A stretch of DNA of 15,190 bases, from positions 1 to 15,190 of the forward strand of contig MEWG01000006.1 in NCBI GenBank assembly GCA_001773295.1, read 5' to 3'. Source of the stretch: a candidate division WWE3 bacterium RIFOXYD1_FULL_39_9 (GTDB taxonomy: Bacteria > Patescibacteriota > WWE3 > UBA101185 > UBA10185). A program made the position numbers and the translations under genes. The notes beneath the pieces were generated by a model. The model was not told the DNA's origin. It made no database searches and saw only the letters and a program-made list of their open reading frames with translations. Positions within the stretch are counted from its first letter, which is position 1. Every line of letters begins with the position of its first letter. Positions 6,040 to 12,655 of the stretch are shown here, in pieces.

Positions 6040-7731
6040 ATGGATAATATTTTTTATCAGCTTGCCCTGGTATTAGTATTGGCCTCCGGTGTAGGACTTG
6101 TTGTGTTTAAGGCCAAACTGCCACTGGTAGTTGCTTACTTGATTACGGGTTTAATACTTGCCGGAGTTAGACTTTTTGATTTAGGGCACTCGCCTGTTTT
6201 TGAAATTCTTCCTGAAATCGGGATTGCGTTCGTCCTATTTTTGATAGGTATGGAGCTTAATTTAAACGAGCTTAAGGTGTTAGGTGCGCCAATTTTCATT
6301 TCAGCAGTAGGTCAGATTATTATTTCCACTCTTCTTGGGTTTGGAGTAGCTCGACTATTTGGTTTCGGTGCTGTTGAGGGAATGTACTTAGGTCTTGGTT
6401 TGGCCTTTTCTTCTACAGTTGTTGTTATTAAGATGTTACTTGAAACTCGCGATCTAACCTCCTTGTTTGGAAAACTTTCGGTAGGTATGTTGCTGGTTGA
6501 GGACTTAGTCGCAGTCGTGGTGCTGATGTTGATCTCTGTGAACGGATCAGCTTCAGGCTCAGGAATTCAGAGTTTCTATCCACTAGTATTTCTGATTCTT
6601 AAGGCTACAGGTTTATTTATCTTAACTTTTTTCTTATCAAAATTTATTTTAAATAAAGTATTTGAGTATACGGCGCGTTCAATAGAGCTTCTATACATCA
6701 CATCAATTACTTGGTGCTTTGTTTTTACGAGTTTAGCTGTTTATGCAGGTTTTTCGGTTGAGATTGGAGCTTTCTTAGCCGGAGTTGCTTTGGCTTCTTC
6801 ACCTTATCATCTACAGATTCAGGCCAAAATCAAACCAATGCGAGACTTCTTTCTGGCCTTGTTCTTTATTTACTTAGGTTCTACGGCGAATTTCGCTGAC
6901 TTGCGCACCTCCCTGCCGATTATATTGGTTTTCACATTGTATGCGCTTACAGTTAAGCCGCTAATTTACATGGTATTACTTAGTAGATTCGGTTTTAGAA
7001 AACATACGCTTTTCCAAACAGCCCTAAATCTATCCCAAGTCTCAGAGTTCTCATTGATAGTTTTATTAGTTGGTGCTAATGCAGGTCTAGTTAGTGCTGC
7101 TGCCATCTCTATTATGGCGGTTGTAGCCGTACTTTCCATAACCATTTCTTCAATTCTAATTTCGTTTTCAAAAAGAATTTATAAACCACTCTCACATTTT
7201 GTTTCTCTGGTTGAAATGAAAGATCGCTCACACCATTTTGAACGTAAGGCAAAAAATATTTTGTCGGATCATATCATTGTAGTTGGAGCACACAGGGTAG
7301 GTCATCCGATTGTAAAATACTTACACGAAAATGGAGTTCCGTTTGTGGCAATGGATTTTAATCCGACAATTGTTCATGAACTTGCGACGCAGGGCATGAA
7401 TGTAGTTTATGGAGATATCGGTGATCCGGAGATTTTGGAGTCCCTGTACATCGAGTCTGCAAAGCTTGTGATTTGCACGGCGTCAGACCTTTCTGATAAC
7501 GAACTATTGCTAAATATTGTTAAGGAAAGGAATAAAGAAACAACAGTTGTTTTAAGAGCGACTGATACTGAGCACGCTCATATCCTTAAGAGTTTAGGTG
7601 CTGACTATATTTTGTTGCCGGAAAAAGTATCGGGAGATTACATAGTCCATCAATTAAAGCATTACTGGCCCGAGGCTCACTTTAATGATGGAATAGTTTT
7701 TGATCACAAGGCAATAAGCTCGATAGTCTAA
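6040..7731 (+). CDS. KefB-type monovalent cation/proton antiporter (CPA2) with RCK N domain
   Basis: The 563-aa protein has a membrane part of about twelve helices (1-385) typical of CPA2 exchangers, including GIAFVLFLIGMELNL (61-75), LLVEDLVAVVVL with E154-D155 in the family's acidic/polar ion-site position, and QVSEFSLI (333-340). A cytoplasmic Rossmann domain follows (about 408-540) with VGAHRVG (415-421) as dinucleotide loop and D439 at the end of beta 2, which would favour NAD(H). No TrkA_C domain follows. It should exchange K+ or Na+ for protons, gated by the nucleotide domain; the ion is not readable. It is expressed from its own leaderless promoter. Its TAA overlaps the TAG of the convergent exchanger within CTAA. 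Confidence 0.88.
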   Translation: MDNIFYQLALVLVLASGVGLVVFKAKLPLVVAYLITGLILAGVRLFDLGHSPVFEILPEIGIAFVLFLIGMELNLNELKVLGAPIFISAVGQIIISTLLGFGVARLFGFGAVEGMYLGLGLAFSSTVVVIKMLLETRDLTSLFGKLSVGMLLVEDLVAVVVLMLISVNGSASGSGIQSFYPLVFLILKATGLFILTFFLSKFILNKVFEYTARSIELLYITSITWCFVFTSLAVYAGFSVEIGAFLAGVALASSPYHLQIQAKIKPMRDFFLALFFIYLGSTANFADLRTSLPIILVFTLYALTVKPLIYMVLLSRFGFRKHTLFQTALNLSQVSEFSLIVLLVGANAGLVSAAAISIMAVVAVLSITISSILISFSKRIYKPLSHFVSLVEMKDRSHHFERKAKNILSDHIIVVGAHRVGHPIVKYLHENGVPFVAMDFNPTIVHELATQGMNVVYGDIGDPEILESLYIESAKLVICTASDLSDNELLLNIVKERNKETTVVLRATDTEHAHILKSLGADYILLPEKVSGDYIVHQLKHYWPEAHFNDGIVFDHKAISSIV

Positions 7732-8660
7732 ATTGTCAGTTCTAAAATTACAAATAGCGCAAAAAGTCCCAAAAGTATCAATCCTTCGCGTCTATCCAAT
7801 TTCTTGTTCTTTGCAAAATACAAAAAGAGAATTGCACCGATTGGTAGTAAAAGTATGTTCAGTTTTACTCCGCCTGTTAGCCTTATAGTGTTTTTATTAA
7901 ATAAGATTAATCCACCCAGTGTTAAAGTATTAATAACCGCCGATCCGACATAATCTCCAAGTGCAATCGCTTTCTTTTTGAAAATTGTAGATCTAATTAA
8001 TACTGTTAATTCTGGTAAGTTTGTTCCAATAGACAATAATAGTAAGCCTACTAAAAACGGCGCAACTGAATATTTAATCGCGTATAAAATAGTTGTGTCC
8101 ACGATATATTTACTGGAAAAGACGATAAGTCCGACACCAAGAAAAACCTTAGTGGACTCCAGTAAGACATTAACGTGGCGATGATTTAACGCTTCTTCAA
8201 TTCTATCTACTAAAGTGTTTTTTACTGAGATTGTGAATACCAGCACACCTACTGCAAAGATTAATATAAATGCGTCAAAAACTCCCAAGGTTCTATCTAA
8301 AATCAGCAGGACAGGTAAGGAGATGACCAAGTAAGCCAGCGGAAAATTAATTCTGTCGATGGTGCCGTTAAAAGTTATACCTTTATTTAGAACAGCAAGA
8401 AGAGGAATAATTAAAAGTGTAATGACTGCCGAGGCACCGATTAAATTTCCTACAGATATTTCGGGGGTTTTATCTAAAACGGCAAAGTATGCCACCGATA
8501 TTTCGCTGATTGATGTAAGTACACCGAGGGCAAAAAAGGAGATGACAAAGGAAGGAATCTTAACGGTTTTAGAGATCTTCTCTACTCCGCTAACCGAAAG
8601 TCCCGCACCGACCCACAAAATGACAAATGCAAGTGTAGTGAGCAGTATATCTATGATCAT
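7728..8660 (-). CDS. Ca2+/Na+ exchanger-family (CaCA, YrbG-like) transporter
   Basis: The 310-aa protein has about ten membrane helices and two inverted alpha repeats. The second, SIGTNLPELTVLI followed by GDYVGSAVIN, is close to the family pattern GTSxPE...GNxxGSNxxN. The first reads LTSISEISVAYF followed by GNLIGASAVI: the glutamate is kept but Gly and Pro of GTSxPE are lost, so the repeats are asymmetric. The family exchanges Ca2+ for Na+ or H+ at the cytoplasmic membrane; the substrate here is inferred. ATG 8660 follows an extended -10 (TGA-TTTAAT) by six bases. It converges on the KefB-like gene with overlapping stops. Confidence 0.86.
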   Translation of the reverse strand: MIIDILLTTLAFVILWVGAGLSVSGVEKISKTVKIPSFVISFFALGVLTSISEISVAYFAVLDKTPEISVGNLIGASAVITLLIIPLLAVLNKGITFNGTIDRINFPLAYLVISLPVLLILDRTLGVFDAFILIFAVGVLVFTISVKNTLVDRIEEALNHRHVNVLLESTKVFLGVGLIVFSSKYIVDTTILYAIKYSVAPFLVGLLLLSIGTNLPELTVLIRSTIFKKKAIALGDYVGSAVINTLTLGGLILFNKNTIRLTGGVKLNILLLPIGAILFLYFAKNKKLDRREGLILLGLFALFVILELTI

Positions 8661-8666
8661 GTATTA

Positions 8667-8675
8667 ATTAAATCA
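8667..8675 (-). promoter_or_regulatory. Extended -10, leaderless, of the CaCA exchanger
   Basis: TGA-TTTAAT on the minus strand (hexamer 8667-8672), six bases before ATG 8660. No -35 is visible. Confidence 0.6.
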
Positions 8676-8711
8676 TTTCTCGGTGTCGAGGGCCATATGG
8701 TTTGTATTTTT

Positions 8712-8735
8712 ATGGTCGGGGTGGCCGGACTCGAA
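8712..8735 (-). repeat. 24-bp duplicate of the tRNA-Pro 3' end
   Basis: This stretch repeats 8780-8803 exactly: on the minus strand it runs from the T-loop TTCGAGT through the acceptor 3' strand and CCA, plus one base. The 5' half of the T stem is not duplicated. It lies 44 bases downstream of the intact tRNA. T-loop-to-CCA duplication is the usual form of an attachment site for tRNA-targeting integrases, but no integrase lies nearby. Confidence 0.85.
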
Positions 8736-8755
8736 GACGCGCGTCATACGCGCGT
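8736..8755. repeat. Paired CG-rich palindromes next to the tRNA-Pro fragment
   Basis: ACGCGCGT occurs at 8737-8744 and again at 8748-8755, separated by CAT. Each copy is a perfect palindrome, and the first lies inside the ten-base palindrome GACGCGCGTC (8736-8745). It begins where the tRNA fragment homology ends. Function unknown; a protein-binding site or junction scar is possible. Confidence 0.6.
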
Positions 8756-8780
8756 GGTTCTCGTCTGTTTATATATAAAA

Positions 8781-8856
8781 TGGTCGGGGTGGCCGGACTC
8801 GAACCGGCGACCTCACGGTCCCAAACCGCGCACTCTACCAACTGAGCCACACCCCG
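8781..8856 (-). tRNA. tRNA-Pro (UGG), CCA encoded
   Basis: On the minus strand acceptor CGGGGTG (8850-8856) pairs with CACCCCG (8785-8791), discriminator A at 8784 and an encoded CCA (8781-8783). The anticodon stem CGCGG/CCGTG closes TTTGGGA, giving anticodon TGG. The T arm GCCGG-TTCGAGT-CCGGC is intact and the D arm has GCTCAGTTGGTAGAG. Length is 76 bases with CCA. Partial copies of both of its ends lie on its flanks. Confidence 0.96.
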
Positions 8857-8886
8857 AAGCGAAGCGAGGGGTCGGAAGCAAAGCTT

Positions 8887-8946
8887 CACACCCCGAAAAG
8901 CTAATGCGAGTCGGCGGTGAAAGGCGAAGCCTTCACACCCCGAAGC
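8887..8946 (-). repeat. Two extra copies of the tRNA-Pro 5' end in its leader
   Basis: TTCGGGGTGTG, which on the minus strand covers the last leader bases and first nine bases of tRNA-Pro, recurs at 8887-8897 and 8934-8944. Both copies are followed on the minus strand by AAG and a short hairpin (GAAGC-TTT-GCTTC; GTGAAGGC-TTC-GCCTTTCAC). If transcription starts near 8954 the precursor carries both copies ahead of the mature tRNA. They may be duplication remnants or may affect 5' processing. Confidence 0.75.
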
Positions 8947-8960
8947 AACATTACAGACAG

Positions 8961-8969
8961 ATTCTAACA
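8961..8969 (-). promoter_or_regulatory. Candidate extended -10 promoter for tRNA-Pro
   Basis: TGT-TAGAAT on the minus strand (hexamer 8961-8966). It predicts a start near 8954 and a precursor leader of almost 100 bases before the mature 5' end at 8856. No nearer -10 is seen. Confidence 0.45.
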
Positions 8970-9002
8970 TGAAAATGGCTTATTACATCAATCGAAAATT
9001 CG

Positions 9003-9689
9003 CTATAGATTAGGTATTAATTCAGTCAAAACAGCTTCAAAAGACTCCGATTCGTAAATCCATCTGGCATTGTTGATCAAATCCACTAGATGTAGTTTAA
9101 AAGTGTAAGTGCACGTTTGTTCAGGAAGGCAGATTTCGGCAGTTTCATCCTTTTTGTCTATGTTCCTGGAGATTTCCGAAACTACAAATAAGTCATTATC
9201 CAAAAAATAAGCGCGGTCTATGTAGCAGTTAGCTCTTGTTGAGCAATCGAGCGCGCGTAAATCAATTATTTTATCCTCTTTTTGGCCATAAAACCTTACT
9301 TCGTTTGATTTATAGCCTTCCCTATCGATGTTTCTAAAGTCTATAAATTCACGGTCGCTTGGTGAGAATATTATTTTATCTACTTGTTTACTTGCCTCAA
9401 TTGTTGCATCGTAAACTTTCTTAGCTTCCTCATCTTCAATAGAATATACTTTCATCCACTTTGTGTTGTATATTTCGTTTTTCTCAACAAGTCTAAATTC
9501 ATCAGCTTCGATAACTACATCTTTGTTTCTCAGATTAGTTATCCATCTTTGGAATCCCCTATCCATTTCTACTTTCTGAGGTAATTTCGAATCGTCGACT
9601 GCTGCCTGTTCTCTTAAATTAGAGTACACGCCGGCGAATATCGCCGCACCCATAAGTATGATGAGAAAGATCGCAAACTTAGTATTCAT
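9003..9689 (-). CDS. Unknown membrane-anchored extracytoplasmic protein
   Basis: The 228-aa protein has an N-terminal membrane segment (FAIFLIILMGAAIFAGVY, about 5-22) and a long, charged, probably extracytoplasmic part. A four-cysteine C-terminal half (LDCSTRANCY and EICLPEQTCTY) could form two disulfides outside the cell. No lipobox cysteine is present, so it is an anchored protein rather than a lipoprotein. No family is recognised. ATG 9689 is chosen over an upstream candidate in the same frame because consensus TATAAT lies exactly six bases before it. It follows the second receiver gene by 60 bases but has its own promoter. Confidence 0.7.
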   Translation of the reverse strand: MNTKFAIFLIILMGAAIFAGVYSNLREQAAVDDSKLPQKVEMDRGFQRWITNLRNKDVVIEADEFRLVEKNEIYNTKWMKVYSIEDEEAKKVYDATIEASKQVDKIIFSPSDREFIDFRNIDREGYKSNEVRFYGQKEDKIIDLRALDCSTRANCYIDRAYFLDNDLFVVSEISRNIDKKDETAEICLPEQTCTYTFKLHLVDLINNARWIYESESFEAVLTELIPNL

Positions 9690-9695
9690 AGGATT

Positions 9696-9701
9696 ATTAT
9701 A
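9696..9701 (-). promoter_or_regulatory. Leaderless -10 of the 228-aa gene
   Basis: Consensus TATAAT on the minus strand, six bases before ATG 9689, so the predicted transcription start equals the A of the ATG. The -35 is weak. Confidence 0.65.
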
Positions 9702-9749
9702 TCTCACAAAGAGTCCGAAGTTACACCCGCCACAAAGATGTAAATATGA

Positions 9750-10142
9750 TTACTCAGTTTCTAAAATATTTTCTATAACACCAATTATGTCGTCTAGCCT
9801 ATGTTCGGCTTTCAATATGTATTTGTTTACTCCAAGCGCTAAAATATTTTTAACCGTTTCGTCATTTGCGGAGTTACTTACAACTACAATAGGAATACTG
9901 GAAAGTCGAGGCGTGTCCTTGAGTATTTTTGTAAAGGCAAGTCCATCCATATCTTTAAGATGGTAATCCAGCCACACTGCATCGGGCAGTTCATTTGCTT
10001 CATTTTGTAGGTAACTTACCGCTGCTTGTGCGCCTAAAAATCCTAGTGGATTAAATCCACTTACTTCAAGTTTCTTTTTGATAGCGTTAAGCAGAAGTTC
10101 TTCGTCTTCCAGGATCATAATGGTAGCTTTTTTATTGGCCAT
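9750..10142 (-). CDS. Stand-alone receiver-domain response regulator (paralogue)
   Basis: The 130-aa protein is a compact CheY-like receiver: acidic E12, D13 and E14 (MILEDEE), phosphoacceptor D59 (AVWLDYHL), switch S89 (VVVSNS) and K111 (YILKAEH). No output domain is attached. It follows the membrane-bound kinase by 27 bases and is its likely partner. It resembles the receiver at 3587-4021 but lacks that protein's insertion after beta 4. A strong promoter, TTGACA-N16-TATGAT, sits across the end of the kinase gene and predicts a leader of only about four bases, so the receiver can be made in excess of the kinase. Confidence 0.9.
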   Translation of the reverse strand: MANKKATIMILEDEELLLNAIKKKLEVSGFNPLGFLGAQAAVSYLQNEANELPDAVWLDYHLKDMDGLAFTKILKDTPRLSSIPIVVVSNSANDETVKNILALGVNKYILKAEHRLDDIIGVIENILETE

Positions 10143-10152
10143 ATTTATCTAA

Positions 10153-10180
10153 ATCATATATCCGCTCAACTAGCTGTCAA
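10153..10180 (-). promoter_or_regulatory. Strong promoter of the second receiver gene
   Basis: Consensus TTGACA (10175-10180, partly in the last kinase codons), a 16-base spacer and TATGAT (10153-10158). The ATG is ten bases past the -10, so the leader is about four bases or none. Confidence 0.75.
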
Positions 10181-11564
10181 GTGAAACTATGCCTTTCTTT
10201 GCAGTTACTCCGGCAAGAGGCAGGCTTACCCAAAAAGTGGTGCCTTTATTTTCTTCACTTTCAAACCAGATCTTTCCTCCGGATGCTTCTACAATCGATC
10301 TGACTAAATAAAGACCGAGGCCGGTACCGTCGTTGTCGAGTTTTGCAATGTTTTCGCCTCTATGAAACTTAGTGTAAATTTTTTGTTGATCTTTTGCTGG
10401 AATCCCATAGCCATTATCAGTTACTTTAAAAACTAACTGATCTTTATCGGTGTAAAGATCGAGATTTACACTTCCAAAATCCGGAGTGTATTTAACCGAA
10501 TTAGTTAAGATATTGGCGATAACCTGCCTCACTAGTTTTTGGTCAAGATCGATAGAATTTGGAACTTCTTTTGAAATATTTAATGTAAAGTTAAGTTTCT
10601 TTTCTTTGATGCGTCTTTCCATCTCTGTAACTATCTCATCTATAACGCCGACAATATCTGTAGGTGCAGGATCAATTGCCAATTTACCCGATTCGATCTT
10701 TGAAACATTAAGTAGAGAGTTAACAAGCTCGATCATTCTCTCGTTAGCTTTGTTTATGTATGTAATGAATTCGTGTTGTTCCTTGTTCATTTTGCCGGCG
10801 TCGCCGTCCATTAACATTTCTAAATACCACTTAATAGTCGATAACGGAGTTCTAAGTTGGTGGGAGGCCAAGGAAATAAATTCAGTCTTCATCCGGTCGG
10901 TTTCTTTCATCTGTGTAACATCTCTCTCGATGCCTACAAAATATAAGACTTCACCTTCATTGTTAATTACAGGCGAGATATTAACATCTGCAATATACAC
11001 AGTACCGTCCCTCTTTTTGTTAGATATTAGGCCATGAAAATTATTCTTTTTAGTTTTAATCGTATACCAGAGATTTTCGTAAAATTCTTTGCTCATCTGT
11101 CTGCCCCATAACGAAGGTTTGGCGCCTATTAATTCGTTTCTTGCATACCCGGTAATCAATTCAACTGCTTTGTTAACGTAAATAATTTTGGCCTCCGGAT
11201 CAGTAATGACAATCGGATCAGAGGCATTTTCAATGGCCAGCTCAAGTTTTAACAGTTCGTTTTTCTGCTTCTCTGTAGTTTGTTTTTCTTCTTCAAGCTC
11301 AATTAACAGTTTTGTAAGCTTGTCTTTAGTTTCAGTAAGTTCCTTATTCTGTTTTTCAGTTAATTTAGTATTCTGGTCAAGATTTTCGTAGAACTGTAAG
11401 AAAAAGTAGTATAAAAGTACCGTAAACGAAAGCGTAAGTATGTGTACGACGGCCAAAACTGGGATGAGCGAGATAATGGCGTAGATGCTCATCAGGATTT
11501 GGGATAGGATCAACACTGTAAACGTCGAATATATGATTTTAGGCAGATTCTTTTTATCGAGCAT
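10170..11564 (-). CDS. Membrane-bound PAS sensor histidine kinase
   Basis: The 464-aa protein has two N-terminal membrane helices (about 10-33 and 34-57) with almost no loop between, a Lys/Glu-rich coiled coil (60-112), one PAS domain (113-222), HisKA with H235 in SLASHQLRTPL, and HATPase_c with N355, DNGYGIP 383-389 and GTGLGL 413-418. All catalytic motifs are intact. The lack of an external domain suggests sensing in the membrane or through PAS. From the PAS to the C-terminus it closely parallels the soluble kinase at 4040-5524, including the tail KKG-VS. TATAAT lies 11 bases before the ATG, giving a leader of about five bases; no Shine-Dalgarno is present. Confidence 0.92.
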   Translation of the reverse strand: MLDKKNLPKIIYSTFTVLILSQILMSIYAIISLIPVLAVVHILTLSFTVLLYYFFLQFYENLDQNTKLTEKQNKELTETKDKLTKLLIELEEEKQTTEKQKNELLKLELAIENASDPIVITDPEAKIIYVNKAVELITGYARNELIGAKPSLWGRQMSKEFYENLWYTIKTKKNNFHGLISNKKRDGTVYIADVNISPVINNEGEVLYFVGIERDVTQMKETDRMKTEFISLASHQLRTPLSTIKWYLEMLMDGDAGKMNKEQHEFITYINKANERMIELVNSLLNVSKIESGKLAIDPAPTDIVGVIDEIVTEMERRIKEKKLNFTLNISKEVPNSIDLDQKLVRQVIANILTNSVKYTPDFGSVNLDLYTDKDQLVFKVTDNGYGIPAKDQQKIYTKFHRGENIAKLDNDGTGLGLYLVRSIVEASGGKIWFESEENKGTTFWVSLPLAGVTAKKGIVSLDS

Positions 11565-11575
11565 TGTTCGTTGTC

Positions 11576-11583
11576 ATTATAAT
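11576..11583. promoter_or_regulatory. Divergent promoter with overlapping -10 hexamers
   Basis: The palindrome ATTATAAT holds a consensus TATAAT on each strand: minus 11576-11581 for the kinase (start 11564) and plus 11578-11583 for the 159-aa gene (start 11617). A CTGACA lies 15 bases upstream of the minus hexamer. Two polymerases cannot occupy both at once, so the genes should be expressed alternately. Confidence 0.6.
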
Positions 11584-11616
11584 ATTAAAGTTTCATTGTC
11601 AGAAGTTTGAAATTGT

Positions 11617-12096
11617 ATGATATCACTTTACGAAACAACAGAATACACAGGTTTTGCCAAAGACACAGAGGCCGCGCGACCAAAAAAAGGCAAGGCCGCT
11701 CTGTTAGCAGCCGTTTTTCTTATTCCTGCACTTCTGGCACTTTCCGCTTTTGTACTAAGTAGTTATTACACCGATTTTGCTAATAAATGCTTTATAAAAA
11801 TTAGATCAGAGGTTCATAATGGCAATGCCGACGAAATCAAAAATATTCTGAGTGCAATCAGGTTCAAAGATAGCGCCTCTTACCGTGAAATATGTGAGAA
11901 CGTGAGCGCAGTTCATGAAACATATTGTGTTCAAAGTGAAGCAAATACTTCCAAAGTAAACTTTTTAAAAGACGTAGGCTGCTACTTAAATGGCAGCGGT
12001 TATGTATTTCTTAGACCCTTGAGATCCGACGATAAAGTTGGTTTTGAAGACAGAGTCGCTTTTATGATTAGACTCGCAAAGTCAGGTTTTAACTAA
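11617..12096 (+). CDS. Unknown membrane-anchored protein, distant relative of the HETCH protein
   Basis: The 159-aa protein has a polar N-terminus (1-25), one membrane segment (about 27-49, ALLAAVFLIPALLALSAF) and an extracytoplasmic remainder with four cysteines. The stretch ASYREICENVSAV...C...VGCY...YVFL parallels ATEYAKLCKHVSVI...C...GGCY...TIFI in the convergent gene at 12093-12539, suggesting shared ancestry. After that the metalloprotease motif is missing (FMIRLAK where the other has LLVHETCH), so it is probably non-catalytic. No Shine-Dalgarno is seen. The likely promoter is the TATAAT at 11578, giving a leader of about 27 bases. Its TAA overlaps the TAG of the convergent gene within CTAA. 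Confidence 0.7.
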   Translation: MISLYETTEYTGFAKDTEAARPKKGKAALLAAVFLIPALLALSAFVLSSYYTDFANKCFIKIRSEVHNGNADEIKNILSAIRFKDSASYREICENVSAVHETYCVQSEANTSKVNFLKDVGCYLNGSGYVFLRPLRSDDKVGFEDRVAFMIRLAKSGFN

Positions 12097-12539
12097 GGTT
12101 TGATTAAAATACTCTGAAGATATTCGGCCCCGGCTTTATAGCACGGACCTTCACTTAAAGTTTCATTCGATTGTCCCTGTATAGCGTGGCACGTTTCGTG
12201 CACTAATAAAGCAGCTGCAAGAGCAATATTATTTTGATCATTGCCGATAAAAATAGTTTTTGGTTGACTTGGTTGGTAACAGCCGCCGTCAAGACCTCCA
12301 CAGGCAGCATTTTTATTAATAACACTCACATGTTTACAAAGCTTTGCGTATTCTGTTGCCGAGCTCTTCTGTAGAAAAGAAACGGTTTCTTTTGTGCTCA
12401 GGTTACTTGGCTGGAATGTAGGCATCAGGAATATTGCACAGCTATTTGAAATGTCGATGTGTAGAAATTGAGAGTAAAAGAATGCACCAAACAAAAGTGG
12501 AATTACAAGTATTCCAAGATACTTACCTATTTTCTTCAT
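12093..12539 (-). CDS. Putative membrane-anchored zinc metalloprotease (HETCH)
   Basis: The 148-aa protein has an N-terminal membrane anchor (about 8-25) and an extracytoplasmic domain. Near its end ALLVHETCHAIQGQ (H114, E115, H118) fits the HExxH zinc-peptidase motif in a helix. E130 in SEGPCYKAGAEYL is a candidate third ligand, as in gluzincins where a downstream Glu completes the site. Cysteines at 34, 68, 80, 87, 117 and 133 suggest disulfides. It is short for a peptidase, so a minimal or inactive domain is possible. No named family is assigned. TAGAAT lies six bases before the ATG (leaderless). It is convergent with, and partly similar to, the 159-aa gene. Confidence 0.68.
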   Translation of the reverse strand: MKKIGKYLGILVIPLLFGAFFYSQFLHIDISNSCAIFLMPTFQPSNLSTKETVSFLQKSSATEYAKLCKHVSVINKNAACGGLDGGCYQPSQPKTIFIGNDQNNIALAAALLVHETCHAIQGQSNETLSEGPCYKAGAEYLQSILIKP

Positions 12540-12545
12540 AACTAC

Positions 12546-12551
12546 ATTCTA
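12546..12551 (-). promoter_or_regulatory. Leaderless -10 of the HETCH protein gene
   Basis: TAGAAT on the minus strand, six bases before ATG 12539. The -35 is poor. Confidence 0.55.
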
Positions 12552-12599
12552 TCTATTTTTGAGAAGGTCTGATAGGTTATTTAATTTTAAAATGATCGC

Positions 12600-12639
12600 G
12601 GGACGTAAATTGTTTATTGGATTAAACAACATACGTCCC
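12600..12639 (-). terminator. Long hairpin after the 153-aa gene
   Basis: GGGACGTA (12600-12607) pairs with TACGTCCC (12632-12639), and TGTTTA (12611-12616) pairs with TAAACA (12623-12628) inside it, separated by a 3x3 internal loop with a six-base apical loop. On the minus strand GCGATCATTTTAAAA follows. It lies 16 bases past the gene's stop. Confidence 0.7.
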
Positions 12640-12655
12640 ACTTTGTTGGTCGGAG

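Noticed and set aside
8692..8699. CCATATGG palindrome downstream of the tRNA-Pro fragment
   Set aside because: A single 8-base palindrome in AT-rich DNA is expected by chance and has no partner.
8887..8946. CRISPR-like repeat array near tRNA-Pro
   Set aside because: Only short copies of the tRNA 5' end with uneven spacing, and no cas genes in the window.
8697..8972. Open frames across tRNA-Pro on both strands (91 and 86 aa)
   Set aside because: They translate the tRNA and its partial repeats (for example GWPDSNRRP), a well-known false-protein pattern.
10486..11037. 183-aa open frame antisense to the membrane kinase
   Set aside because: It lies wholly inside a kinase gene with all catalytic motifs and has no ribosome site; it is a shadow frame.
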